64,000 bases of DNA from Rothia kristinae NBRC 15354 (GTDB lineage Bacteria > Actinomycetota > Actinomycetes > Actinomycetales > Micrococcaceae). The stretch spans positions 1-64,000 of the forward strand of contig NZ_BCSM01000009.1 in the NCBI RefSeq assembly GCF_001570865.1, given 5' to 3'. The notes below the pieces were generated by a model that was not told the DNA's origin, did not search any database, and was given only the letters and a program-made list of their open reading frames with translations. The translations under genes were made by a program, and so were the position numbers. Positions 54,266-62,821 of the stretch are shown here, in pieces. Positions within the stretch are counted from its first letter, which is position 1. The number at the start of each line of letters is the position of its first letter.

Positions 54266-55452
54266 GTCCCGAACGCTCACCCCTGCTGGACCGGCACGGC
54301 GCGGTGCCGGCGGAGGCCCCGGACCAGGCGGTCCCCGCCCACTACGGCGACCCCCTGCGCGAACAGCGCCGCCTGGCCCGCTCCACCCCCGCCTCCCCGG
54401 TGCTGGTGGACTCATCCCACCTGGGCGTCGTCGAGGTGACGGGGCAGGACCGGGCCAGCTGGCTGACCACCCTGTCCTCCCAGGTGCTCACCGGCCTGCC
54501 CGCCGGGTCCTCCGCGGAGCTGGCCCTGCTCTCCGCGCAGGGGCGGCTCGAGTACGTCCCCCACGCGATCATCGGCGAGGACCGGATCCTGCTGATCGTG
54601 GAGCCGGGGCAGGAGCAGCCGCTGACGGCGTTCCTGGACTCGATGCGCTTCATGCTGCGGGTGCAGGTCCGGGCGGCCGCCGCGGACTGGGCCGTGGTGG
54701 GGCTGCGTGTGGACCCGCGGGATGCCGCCGTGCTGGCGCCGTTCCTGGCGCGCGCGGGCGAGTCCGGGCTGCCGCTGGTGTGGCGGGACCCGTGGCCCGG
54801 CGTCGTGCCCGGCGGCACCAGCTACGCCGCCGTCGCGGAGCACCCCGGGGCCCAGCGCACCTGGTACGAGGCCCTGGTGCCGCGCGAGCGGCTGCCGGAG
54901 CTGGCGGGCCTGGCCGAGGCGGACCCGGCGCCGCTGGGCTGGGCCGGGCTGTGGGCCGCGGAGGCCCTGCGCATCGAGGAGTGGCGCCCGCGCGCCGCCC
55001 GGGAGATCGATGGGCGGGCCATCCCGCACGAGCTGGATCTGATGCGCACCGCCGTGCACCTGGCCAAGGGCTGCTACAAGGGCCAGGAGACCGTGGCCCG
55101 CGTGCACAACCTGGGCCACCCGCCCCGGCGCCTGGCCTTCCTGGACCTGGACGGCTCGGAGCACACCCTGCCCGCTCTCGGCTCGCCGGTCTACGCGGAG
55201 GGTGGCACCCGTGCGGTGGGGCGGGTGACCTCCGCGGCCCTGCACCACGAGGCCGGGCCCATCGCCCTGGCCGTGCTCAAGCGCTCGGTGGACCCCGCCG
55301 CCGCCCTGCGGGTGGTGGATCCGGGGCAGCCCGGTGAGGACGGGGAGCCCGCGGAGACCGTCTACGCCGCGGCCCAGACCGTGATCGTGGACCCGGAGGC
55401 CGGGCAGGTGGCCGGCCGACGGCACCGCGCGGACTTCCTGCGCCAGCCGTGA
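54262..55452 (+). CDS. ygfZ: YgfZ/GcvT-like folate-binding protein
   Basis: A 396-residue tetrahydrofolate-dependent protein that helps iron-sulfur cluster repair and assembly. The signature KGCYKGQETVARVHNLGH (about residues 269-286) with its essential cysteine is complete. It starts with a GTG that overlaps the stop of the haem-protein gene, so both are translated together. Coupling to a haem/nitric-oxide protein suggests a common role in oxidative or nitrosative stress (inference). Confidence 0.92.
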   Translation: MSPERSPLLDRHGAVPAEAPDQAVPAHYGDPLREQRRLARSTPASPVLVDSSHLGVVEVTGQDRASWLTTLSSQVLTGLPAGSSAELALLSAQGRLEYVPHAIIGEDRILLIVEPGQEQPLTAFLDSMRFMLRVQVRAAAADWAVVGLRVDPRDAAVLAPFLARAGESGLPLVWRDPWPGVVPGGTSYAAVAEHPGAQRTWYEALVPRERLPELAGLAEADPAPLGWAGLWAAEALRIEEWRPRAAREIDGRAIPHELDLMRTAVHLAKGCYKGQETVARVHNLGHPPRRLAFLDLDGSEHTLPALGSPVYAEGGTRAVGRVTSAALHHEAGPIALAVLKRSVDPAAALRVVDPGQPGEDGEPAETVYAAAQTVIVDPEAGQVAGRRHRADFLRQP

Positions 55453-55476
55453 TGTCCGGCTAGCCTGGCCGCACCG

Positions 55477-55535
55477 ACGACGACGGCCCGGCCGTCTCCC
55501 CTCGCGATGAGGGAGGACGGCCGGGCCGTCGTCGT
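55477..55535. terminator. Bidirectional terminator between ygfZ and pfkA
   Basis: A 20-bp perfect stem, ACGACGACGGCCCGGCCGTC with its complement, continues into a CCCTC/GAGGG inner stem. It sits between converging genes. Confidence 0.8.
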
Positions 55536-55583
55536 GCTCGGCCGGGCGGCGTCGGTGGGCACCGGCGCCCGGCCGACGCGGGA

Positions 55584-56618
55584 TCAGCGTCCGAAGAGGG
55601 TCTTGGCCTCCTCCCAGCGGTCCTGCGGAACCTCCTTCAGCCCGGAGTCCAGGGCTTCGTGGAAGCCCACGCGCACCACGTCGGTGCCGTGCAGGGCCAC
55701 CATCTTGCCCCACTCCTTGTCGTGCACCAGGTCCACCACGTTCATCCCGAAGCGGGTGGCCAGCACGCGGTCGAAGCTGGTGGGGGAGCCGCCGCGCTGG
55801 ATGTGCCCCAGCGTGGTGTTGCGGGTTTCGATGCCGGTGAGCTTCTCGATCTCCCGGGTCACGTACTCGCCGATGCCGCCCAGGCGCGGGCGACCGTCCT
55901 TCTCCACGCCCTTGTCGTGCATGACCTCGTCGAAGCCCTCCGGGATGAAGCCCTCGGCCACCACGACCAGCGGGGAGCGGCCGCGGTCGTGGACCTCCTT
56001 GGCCCACTCGGCCACCTGCGTCATCGGCACCTGCTGCTCCGGGATCAGCACGGCGTGCGCGCCGGCGGCCATGCCGGAGTGCAGCGCGATCCACCCGACG
56101 TGGCGGCCCATGACCTCCGCGACCATGCAGCGGTGGTGGGACTCGCCGGTGGTGCGCAGGCGGTCCATCGCATCCGTGGCGATCTGCACCGCGGTGTCGA
56201 AGCCGAAGGTGTAGTCCGTGCCGTTGAGGTCGTTGTCGATGGTCTTCGGCACCCCGACGACGGGCAGGCCGGCGTCGGCCAGGCGGCGGGCCCCGGCCAG
56301 GGTCCCCTCGCCGCCGATCGCGACGACGGCGTCGATCTGGTTCTTCTCCAGCACGATGGAGATGTTCTCCGGGCCGCCGTGCGGGCCATCGTAGGGGTTG
56401 GTGCGGGAGGTGCCGAGGATCGTGCCGCCGGTGCGGGCCAGGCCGCGCACCTTGGTGCGGGGCAGATCCATGATGTCGTCCTCCACGAGGCCGCGCCAGC
56501 CGTCCCGGAAGCCCACGAACTCGTCATCGTAGGTCTTGACTCCGTTGAGCACGGCGCCGCGGATCACGGCGTTCAGGCCGGGGCAGTCCCCGCCGCTGGT
56601 GAGCAGTCCGATCTTCAT
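55584..56618 (-). CDS. pfkA: 6-Phosphofructokinase
   Basis: Glycolytic phosphofructokinase, 344 residues. It has LLTSGGDCPGLNAVI, the nucleotide-site stretch IGGEGTLAGA, the catalytic PKTIDNDLNGTDYTFGFDTA and the substrate motif MGRHVGWIALHSG. Compared with E. coli PfkA, the Gly after the first is kept but the second position is Lys (PKTIDND, not PGTIDND), as in Streptomyces enzymes that still use ATP. Whether it uses ATP or pyrophosphate should be tested. The ATG has a GAGGAGACC site and a TAGACT box at 56672 to 56667. Confidence 0.93.
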   Translation of the reverse strand: MKIGLLTSGGDCPGLNAVIRGAVLNGVKTYDDEFVGFRDGWRGLVEDDIMDLPRTKVRGLARTGGTILGTSRTNPYDGPHGGPENISIVLEKNQIDAVVAIGGEGTLAGARRLADAGLPVVGVPKTIDNDLNGTDYTFGFDTAVQIATDAMDRLRTTGESHHRCMVAEVMGRHVGWIALHSGMAAGAHAVLIPEQQVPMTQVAEWAKEVHDRGRSPLVVVAEGFIPEGFDEVMHDKGVEKDGRPRLGGIGEYVTREIEKLTGIETRNTTLGHIQRGGSPTSFDRVLATRFGMNVVDLVHDKEWGKMVALHGTDVVRVGFHEALDSGLKEVPQDRWEEAKTLFGR

Positions 56619-56701
56619 GGTGGTCTCCTCGACTGATGGTTCGGATGGATTCGTCAACCGGAACCAGTCTAGCGAGCGGTTGCGTTTCTGTGGAGTCGGC
56701 A

Positions 56702-56741
56702 GAGGCCGTGGTTCCGTTGAATTCCGGGGAACCACGGCCTC
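56702..56741 (-). terminator. Terminator downstream of the aminotransferase gene
   Basis: GAGGCCGTGGTTCC pairs perfectly with GGAACCACGGCCTC over a 12-base loop. On the minus strand it follows the aminotransferase and precedes the pfkA promoter. Confidence 0.72.
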
Positions 56742-56811
56742 AGGGCGAGGGGAGTCACACTTCCGACATGTGGGTTCGTGTGGGAATCGGCGGTCGGCTC
56801 GGGTGGTGCGC

Positions 56812-58020
56812 TCAGGCGGCGTCGGCCAGCAGCCGCTGGATCCGCCCGATGCCCTCGCGCAGATCCTCCTCGCCCAGGGCGTAGGACAGGCGCAGGTATC
56901 CGGAGGGGCCGAAGGCCTCACCCGGCACGACGGCGACCTCCGCTTCCTCCAGGATCAGGGTCGCCAGGTCCTGGGAGGACTCGATGCGCCGCCCGGCGAT
57001 CTCCCGGCCCAGCAGGGCGGTGACGTCCGGGTAGGCGTAGAACGCGCCCTGCGGGACGGGGCAGGAGAAGCCGGGCACCGCGTTGAGCCCATCCACGATG
57101 AGCCGGCGGCGGGCGTCGAAGGCCCGGCGCATCGCCTCGACCTCCTCCTGCGGGCCCGTCAGGGCCGCCAGCGCGGCCCGCTGGGCGATGTTGTTGACGT
57201 TGGAGCTCAGGTGCGACTGCAGGTTGGTCGCGGCCTTCGCCACGTCGGCCGGCGCCACCAGCCAGCCCACCCGCCAGCCGGTCATCGCGTAGGTCTTGGC
57301 CACCCCGCTGAGGATCACCAGGTTCTCCCGCAGCTGCGGGGCGGCTTCGGTCAGAGAGGTGAAGGGGGTGTCGTCGTAGGTGAGCCGCTCGTAGATCTCG
57401 TCCGTGAGCACGAAGATCCCCTTCTCCGCGGCCCACGCCCCGATCGCGGCGGTCTCCTCGGGGGAGTACACCGCCCCGGTGGGGTTGGAGGGGGAGACGA
57501 AGATCAGCGCCTTGGTGCGCTCGGTGCAGGCGGTCTCCAGCTGCTCCGGGGTCACCTTGTAGCCCTGCTCCGAGCCGGCGAAGACCTCCACGGGCTCGCC
57601 CCCGGCCAGGCGGATCGCCTCGGGGTAGGTGGTCCAGTACGGGGCGGGCAGCAGGACCTCGTCCCCCTGCCCGATGACGGTCGCGAAGGCCTCGTAGACC
57701 GCCTGCTTGCCGCCGTTGGTCACCACCACCTGGGAGGCCTCCACCTCCCAGCCGGAGTCCCGCGCCGTCTTCTCGGCGATGGCCCGGCGCAGCTGCGGCA
57801 AGCCCGCGGCCGGGGTGTAGCGGAAGTTCGCCGGGTCATCCAGGGCCGCCCGGGCGGCGTCGACGATGAACTCCGGGGTGGGGAAGTCCGGCTCGCCCGC
57901 GCCGAAGCCGATGACCGGGCGCCCGGCGGCCTTCAGCTCCTTGGCGCGGGCGTCCACCGCGAGGGTGGCCGAGGGGGCGATCGCGCTGATGCGGGCGGAG
58001 ATGCGCTCGTGGGAGGTCAT
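56812..58020 (-). CDS. Class I aspartate-type aminotransferase
   Basis: A 402-residue PLP enzyme of the AspC/AAT I-gamma type, with [22 protein letters not shown], the PLP-contacting SNPTGAV and DEIYE, and the Schiff-base lysine in [17 protein letters not shown]. It transfers amino groups between aspartate or other amino acids and 2-oxoglutarate. Its place next to tRNA-Trp and secE is usual in actinobacteria. The ATG has a GAAGGAAG site. Confidence 0.93.
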   Translation of the reverse strand: MTSHERISARISAIAPSATLAVDARAKELKAAGRPVIGFGAGEPDFPTPEFIVDAARAALDDPANFRYTPAAGLPQLRRAIAEKTARDSGWEVEASQVVVTNGGKQAVYEAFATVIGQGDEVLLPAPYWTTYPEAIRLAGGEPVEVFAGSEQGYKVTPEQLETACTERTKALIFVSPSNPTGAVYSPEETAAIGAWAAEKGIFVLTDEIYERLTYDDTPFTSLTEAAPQLRENLVILSGVAKTYAMTGWRVGWLVAPADVAKAATNLQSHLSSNVNNIAQRAALAALTGPQEEVEAMRRAFDARRRLIVDGLNAVPGFSCPVPQGAFYAYPDVTALLGREIAGRRIESSQDLATLILEEAEVAVVPGEAFGPSGYLRLSYALGEEDLREGIGRIQRLLADAA

Positions 58021-58261
58021 GGTCGGCGGCTTCCTTCGACGTCGGGGGCGGTGGCCGGTGCGGGACCCGCGGCGCGGGCAGCCCGCCCAGCTCCCATCCT
58101 AGGGTCGGGCCTTGCGCCCGGGCCGGGATCGACGGCGGATTGCGCCGAGCGCGGGCTCTCGGCTACAGTCGGTACCCGGTACTCACCCCCTGAGGATCCC
58201 GCGCGCCGTCACGGGCCCCGACGCGGAGGAGAGTCACCGCGGAAGGCCCGGGGCCTTCCGA

Positions 58262-58334
58262 AGGGCAGTGGCGCAATTGGTAGCGCAGCGGTCTCCAAAA
58301 CCGCAGGTTGCAGGTTCGAGTCCTGTCTGCCCTG
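58262..58334 (+). tRNA. tRNA-Trp (CCA)
   Basis: A 73-base tRNA with acceptor stem AGGGCAG/CTGCCCT, anticodon CCA at 58295-58297 in loop CTCCAAA, and discriminator G. A TACAGT box at 58164-58169 is a likely promoter. It is followed by secE, as in most actinobacteria. Confidence 0.95.
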
Positions 58335-58423
58335 CACGCACCCCGTCGTCGCGGCCCGTCCGCGGGGACCGGGGCCCCAGGGTCCCGAACGCTCGTCGCA
58401 CGTCGCAGAAAGGGGCGGATCCC

Positions 58424-58690
58424 ATGGCCAAGGCCGCCGCCGCAGGAGGAGCCGGGATCGAAGACGCCCGGGCCCGCGGCTTCTTCGGGAGGATCTTCCT
58501 CTTCCTCCGCCAGGTCCTTGCCGAGCTGAAGAAGGTCGTGACCCCCACCGGCCGCGAGCTGGTCAACTACGTGATCATCGTCCTGATCTTCGTGGCCTTC
58601 ATGCTGCTGCTGATCTCCGGTCTGGACTTCCTCTTCGGCAAGGGAGCCTTCTGGCTGTTCGGCAACGGCCAGTCCATGACCGGACAGTAG
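58424..58690 (+). CDS. secE: Preprotein translocase subunit SecE
   Basis: An 88-residue single-span subunit of the SecYEG channel. The amphipathic helix FLRQVLAELKKVVTPTGREL precedes the membrane helix (about residues 47-68). The N-terminal extension of 20 residues is Ala/Gly rich. The ATG has an AAAGGGG site. It lies 90 bp after tRNA-Trp and 96 bp before nusG. Confidence 0.95.
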   Translation: MAKAAAAGGAGIEDARARGFFGRIFLFLRQVLAELKKVVTPTGRELVNYVIIVLIFVAFMLLLISGLDFLFGKGAFWLFGNGQSMTGQ

Positions 58691-58786
58691 TCCGCACCGT
58701 CCGTCCGATCCCCGGTCCGCTCGCGCGGACCCGCCCCCGGCGGGGCGGCGTCCGGCGCACCCTCCCAGAAAGCAGGAACAGCAACA

Positions 58787-59701
58787 GTGTCCGAGCAGGA
58801 ACGCGAGAACGCCGAGGGCGTGAGCCCCGAGACCCCGACCAACCAGACTCCCGACGCCGAGCAGGCCGGCACCCCGGAGGAGGTCTCCCCGGAGCAGGCC
58901 GCGCAGGCCGCCGCCGCGCAGGCGGGGGAGTCTCGCTCCGGCTTCGAGAACACCGACGCCGGGCTGATCGCGGCCACCGACGCCCAGCCGGAGAACCCGG
59001 AGAAGGGCTTCGAGGACACCGCGGCCGAGGCCGCGGAGGCAGTCCAGGCCCAGGAGGGCTCCGAGGCGGCCGAGGAGGAGCAGCCGGACCCGATGGCCGA
59101 GTTCCGCTCCAAGCTGCGCCGCCAGGAGGGCGACTGGTACGTCATCCACACCTACGCCGGCTACGAGAACCGGGTCCGCACCAACCTGCAGACCCGCGCG
59201 CAGTCGATGAACATGGAGGACGACCTCTTCGAGATCCAGGTCCCCATGGAAGAGGTCGTGGAGATCAAGAACGGCCAGCGCAAGACCGTGCGCCGCGTGC
59301 GCATCCCGGGCTACGTGCTGGTGCGGATGAACCTCACCGACGAGTCCTGGGGCGTGGTGCGCCACACCCCCGGCGTCACCGGCTTCGTCGGGCAGGACGC
59401 CTACAACCCCGTGCCGCTGCGTCTGGACGAGGTCGTGGACATGCTGGCCCCGGTCTTCGAGGCCGAGCAGGTGGAGGCCGCCAAGCAGGCCGGCGAGCCC
59501 ATCCCGGAGCCGCTGGCCCCGCAGGTCAGCGTCGGCTTCGAGATCGGGGAGTCCGTGGTCGTCAAGGAGGGCCCGTTCGAGACCCTCCCGGCGACCGTCA
59601 ACGAGATCAACCCCGAGGCCCAGCAGCTGGTGGTCCTGGTCTCCCTCTTCGAGCGCGAGACCCCCGTGACCCTGGGGTTCAATCAGGTCTCCAAGATCTG
59701 A
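58787..59701 (+). CDS. nusG: Transcription termination/antitermination factor NusG
   Basis: A 304-residue NusG. The first 105 residues are an acidic, Glu/Ala-rich extension usual in actinobacteria. The NGN domain ([31 protein letters not shown]) binds RNA polymerase, and the C-terminal KOW domain ([18 protein letters not shown]) binds partners such as Rho or ribosomal protein S10. The start is GTG with an AAAGCAGG site. Confidence 0.95.
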   Translation: MSEQERENAEGVSPETPTNQTPDAEQAGTPEEVSPEQAAQAAAAQAGESRSGFENTDAGLIAATDAQPENPEKGFEDTAAEAAEAVQAQEGSEAAEEEQPDPMAEFRSKLRRQEGDWYVIHTYAGYENRVRTNLQTRAQSMNMEDDLFEIQVPMEEVVEIKNGQRKTVRRVRIPGYVLVRMNLTDESWGVVRHTPGVTGFVGQDAYNPVPLRLDEVVDMLAPVFEAEQVEAAKQAGEPIPEPLAPQVSVGFEIGESVVVKEGPFETLPATVNEINPEAQQLVVLVSLFERETPVTLGFNQVSKI

Positions 59702-59714
59702 TCCGCCAGGCTCC

Positions 59715-59759
59715 GACGGCGCCCGCCGCCTCCCGCACCGGGAGACGACGGGCGCCGTC
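59715..59759 (+). terminator. Terminator between nusG and rplK
   Basis: GACGGCGCCCG pairs with CGGGCGCCGTC around an inner CTCCC/GGGAG hairpin, followed by TGTCTGT. Confidence 0.75.
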
Positions 59760-59808
59760 TGTCTGTGAGGTGGGCCGCTGCGGGTGGTGCCCGACCCCCG
59801 CCGCGGCG

Positions 59809-59940
59809 TAGAGTGGATGGTTGCGTGTGCGCACCCGAACGCTGGGGTGCGCCCTCACGCCGGTCGCCGCGCCACGGCGGCCACCCGCCGTCGTGCGCTC
59901 CTGCGCGGCGGTCCGTCCCACGTAAGCAAAGGACCAAGCA
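59809..59940 (+). promoter_or_regulatory. rplK promoter and leader
   Basis: TAGAGT at 59809-59814 is a good -10 box giving a leader of about 120 bases with several possible hairpins. The AAAGGA ribosome site is at 59928-59933. Ribosomal protein control of this leader is possible, but I see no known motif. Confidence 0.5.
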
Positions 59941-60369
59941 TTGGCTCCCAAGAAGAAGGTCTCTGGCCTCATCAAGCTGCAGATCCAGGCAGGCGCCGCC
60001 AACCCGGCCCCGCCGGTCGGCCCGGCCCTGGGTCAGCACGGCGTCAACATCATGGAGTTCTGCAAGGCGTACAACGCCGCCACGGAATCCATGCGCGGCA
60101 ACGTGGTGCCGGTGGAGATCACGGTCTACGAGGACCGCTCCTTCACCTTCATCACCAAGACCCCGCCGGCCGCTGACCTGATCAAGAAGGCCGCGGGCGT
60201 GCAGAAGGGCTCCGGCATCCCGCACACCAACAAGGTCGGCAAGATCTCCATGGACCAGGTCCGCGAGATCGCCCAGACCAAGATGCCCGACCTCAACGCC
60301 AACGACATCGACGCCGCCGCGAAGATCGTCGCCGGCACGGCCCGCTCCATGGGCATCACCGTCGAGTAG
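59941..60369 (+). CDS. rplK: 50S ribosomal protein L11
   Basis: A 142-residue protein ([49 protein letters not shown]) that binds the GTPase centre of 23S rRNA. The start codon is TTG, fixed by the AAAGGA site seven bases upstream and by the family N-terminus; there is no ATG or GTG nearby. A weak start may lower its translation. Confidence 0.95.
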   Translation: MAPKKKVSGLIKLQIQAGAANPAPPVGPALGQHGVNIMEFCKAYNAATESMRGNVVPVEITVYEDRSFTFITKTPPAADLIKKAAGVQKGSGIPHTNKVGKISMDQVREIAQTKMPDLNANDIDAAAKIVAGTARSMGITVE

Positions 60370-60526
60370 TCCCCTCGCCTCCACCGCGAGGCACCGGCAT
60401 CATCCCGATGCCGACCCGAAAGACCCGCCGCCGCGGCGGGCCGTCCGCAGCGCAGCAGGCGCCGGGCGTGTGGCAGGATCGCGCGCGATCCGACAGACCA
60501 CGACTGCACAAGGAGAGAGCAAGCAG

Positions 60527-61222
60527 ATGGCACAGCGCAGCAAAGCGTACAAGGCAGCCGCCGAGAAGATCGAGGAGGGCCGCCTCTACAGCGCCCCCGA
60601 GGCGATCGCCCTGGCCCAGGAGATCAACAGCTCCAAGGCCGACCCCACCGTGGAGGTCGCCATGCGGCTGTCCGTGGACCCCCGCAAGGCCGACCAGATG
60701 GTCCGCGGCACCGTGAACCTGCCCAACGGCACCGGCAAGACCGCCCGCGTGGTCGTCTTCGCCCAGGGTGACAAGGCCGCCGCCGCCGAGGAGGCCGGTG
60801 CGGACTTCGTCGGCTCCGATGACCTCATCGCCCGCGTGGCCGGCGGCTGGACGGACTTCGACGCCGCCGTGGCCACCCCGGACATGATGGGCAAGGTCGG
60901 GCGCCTGGGCAAGGTCCTGGGTCCGCGCAACCTGATGCCGAACCCCAAGACCGGCACCGTGACCATGGACGTGGCCAAGGCCGTGGGCGACATCAAGGGC
61001 GGCAAGATCGACTTCCGCGTCGATCGCAACGCCAACCTCCACTTCATCATCGGCAAGGCTTCCTTCACCCAGGAGCAGCTGGTGGAGAACTTCCGCGCCG
61101 CCGTCGAGGAGATCGTGCGGCTGAAGCCGTCCTCCTCCAAGGGCCGCTACATCTCCAAGCTGACGGTGGCCACCACCTTCGGTCCCGGCGTGCCGGTGGA
61201 CCCCTCCGTCGCGGAGAAGTGA
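60527..61222 (+). CDS. rplA: 50S ribosomal protein L1
   Basis: A 231-residue protein of the L1 stalk ([52 protein letters not shown]). In other bacteria L1 represses its own operon. The ATG at 60527 has an AAGGAGAGAG site. It lies 157 bp after rplK. Confidence 0.96.
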   Translation: MAQRSKAYKAAAEKIEEGRLYSAPEAIALAQEINSSKADPTVEVAMRLSVDPRKADQMVRGTVNLPNGTGKTARVVVFAQGDKAAAAEEAGADFVGSDDLIARVAGGWTDFDAAVATPDMMGKVGRLGKVLGPRNLMPNPKTGTVTMDVAKAVGDIKGGKIDFRVDRNANLHFIIGKASFTQEQLVENFRAAVEEIVRLKPSSSKGRYISKLTVATTFGPGVPVDPSVAEK

Positions 61223-61380
61223 GCCGCAGGCGCAGCTGAGCCTCGGTGAGCCGCCGCCATGGCGGTCGCAGCTCCCCGTCGGATCCGGTCAGGCACCGGG
61301 TCCGGCGGGGCGTTCTCGCATCCGCACCTCGCGTGCCGCGCCCCCGCCCGCTGGCGCATCCGCCGCGGGTGTGGTTCAAT

Positions 61381-61609
61381 GGAGACACCAAAGACCGCCG
61401 GTCGTAGGTTCGGTCATGCCGCCAGGCAGACCAATCCGCCATAAGAGTCCCGCGAGGACGGCCAGCGCAGGTGACCGTGACACGCCGAACCCCCGGGTTC
61501 CTCTGCCCAGCGCATCGAGGATTCCGTGAGGGGAGCGTCGCCCCGCCGCCTGTGCGGGGCTTTTTTCGTGGGCTCATGGGCGCCCGGCATTCAGACCGGA
61601 AGGAGAACC
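61381..61609 (+). ncRNA. Ribosomal protein L10 leader
   Basis: The 390-base gap between rplA and rplJ has no gene. Its latter part holds elements resembling the L10 leader class (ACCAAAGACCGCC, AATCCGCC), in which L10(L12)4 binds its own mRNA to limit synthesis. Within it lies an intrinsic terminator with six T (61540-61566), 43 bases before rplJ, so control by attenuation is likely. A TTCAAT at 61375-61380 may be the -10 box. Confidence 0.65.
61540..61566 (+). terminator. Terminator inside the rplJ leader
   Basis: GCCCCGC and GCGGGGC form a perfect stem over a seven-base loop, followed by TTTTTT. It is the only classic T-tailed terminator in the window. Placed before rplJ, it would stop most transcripts unless read through. 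Confidence 0.85.
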
Positions 61610-62149
61610 ATGGCGACACCGGAGAAGGCAGCCGCCGTAGCGGAGCTGAGGGATCTTTTCTCCTCCTCCACTGCCGCTGTTCTGACTGAGTACCGTGGTC
61701 TCACCGTGGCGAAGCTCAAGGAGCTGCGCCGTTCCCTCGGTGAGCACGCCGAATATGCCGTGGTGAAGAACACCCTGACCGCGATCGCGGCCAGGGAGGC
61801 GGGCGTCGAGGGCCTGAACTTCGACGACCTGCAGGGCCCCACCGCCGTCGCCTTCATCACCGGGGAACCGGTGGAGGCGGCCAAGGGCCTGCGCAACTTC
61901 GCCAAGGAGAACCCCCAGCTGATCATCAAGAGCGGTTACTTCGAGGGTAAGCCGCTCAGTGAAGCTGACGTCATCAAGCTTGCGGATCTTGAATCTCGCG
62001 AGGTGCTGCTGGCCAAGGTCGCCGGTGCCGCCAAGGGCACCATGGCCAAGGCCGCCGCACTGTTCCAGGCACCGCTGTCCAAGACCGTGCGCACCGCCGA
62101 GGCGCTGCGCGTCAAGGTCGAGGAACAGGGTGGAGAATCCGCTGCCTAA
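61610..62149 (+). CDS. rplJ: 50S ribosomal protein L10
   Basis: A 179-residue protein ([41 protein letters not shown]) that anchors L7/L12 dimers to the ribosome. The C-terminal helix binds the dimers. The ATG has an AAGGAGAACC site. It forms a unit with rplL, 135 bp downstream. Confidence 0.96.
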   Translation: MATPEKAAAVAELRDLFSSSTAAVLTEYRGLTVAKLKELRRSLGEHAEYAVVKNTLTAIAAREAGVEGLNFDDLQGPTAVAFITGEPVEAAKGLRNFAKENPQLIIKSGYFEGKPLSEADVIKLADLESREVLLAKVAGAAKGTMAKAAALFQAPLSKTVRTAEALRVKVEEQGGESAA

Positions 62150-62284
62150 GGCATTCTCCGCGAATGCCGACAGCCGCTGATCCGCTCGCGGATCGCACGC
62201 TGTGCCTGGTGCCCACCCGGGGCCAGGGAACCAAGATCCGTTGCAGTTCCGACCTGCAACCAGACGAAGTGAGGAGCCAATCAC

Positions 62285-62674
62285 ATGGCTAAGCTGTCCA
62301 TCGACGAACTGATCGAGGCCTTCAAGGAGCTCTCCCTGATCGAGCTCTCCGAGTTCGTGAAGACCTTCGAGGAGACCTTCGACGTCACCGCCGCCGCCCC
62401 GGCCGCCGTGGCCGCCGCCCCCGCCGCCGGTGGCGACGGTGGCGCGGACGCCGCCGAGGAGCAGACCGAGTTCGACGTCATCCTCGAGGGTGCCGGCGAC
62501 AAGAAGATCGCGGTCATCAAGGAGGTGCGCGCCCTGACCTCCCTCGGCCTGAAGGAGGCCAAGGACCTGGTCGACGGCGCCCCCAAGGCCGTCCTCGAGG
62601 GTGCCTCCAAGGAGGACGCCGAGAAGGCCAAGGAGCAGCTCGAGGGCGCCGGCGCCACCGTCACCCTCAAGTAA
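62285..62674 (+). CDS. rplL: 50S ribosomal protein L7/L12
   Basis: A 129-residue stalk protein: N-terminal dimer domain ([20 protein letters not shown]), Ala/Gly hinge (residues about 37-58) and C-terminal factor-binding domain ([24 protein letters not shown]). The ATG has a GTGAGGAG site. Confidence 0.97.
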   Translation: MAKLSIDELIEAFKELSLIELSEFVKTFEETFDVTAAAPAAVAAAPAAGGDGGADAAEEQTEFDVILEGAGDKKIAVIKEVRALTSLGLKEAKDLVDGAPKAVLEGASKEDAEKAKEQLEGAGATVTLK

Positions 62675-62713
62675 GGACGCTTCTCCCCGCACCGGGGAGA
62701 GCCCCTGCTGGTA

Positions 62714-62761
62714 CGCGAGAGCCCCCGTCATCCCGTTCGCGGGAGGGCGGGGGCTCTCGCG
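62714..62761 (+). terminator. Terminator after rplL
   Basis: CGCGAGAGCCCCCG and CGGGGGCTCTCGCG form a perfect 14-bp stem with an inner CCCG/CGGG hairpin. Confidence 0.8.
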
Positions 62762-62821
62762 CGTCCGCCTCCGGGGCAGGGCGATGTGTCAAACGATGGT
62801 CACAGTGTCTAGGGTGGTCTC

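Noticed and set aside
56536-59811. Long open frame of 1091 codons on the + strand
   Set aside because: It runs across the aminotransferase, tRNA-Trp, secE and nusG in a wrong frame and has no domain.
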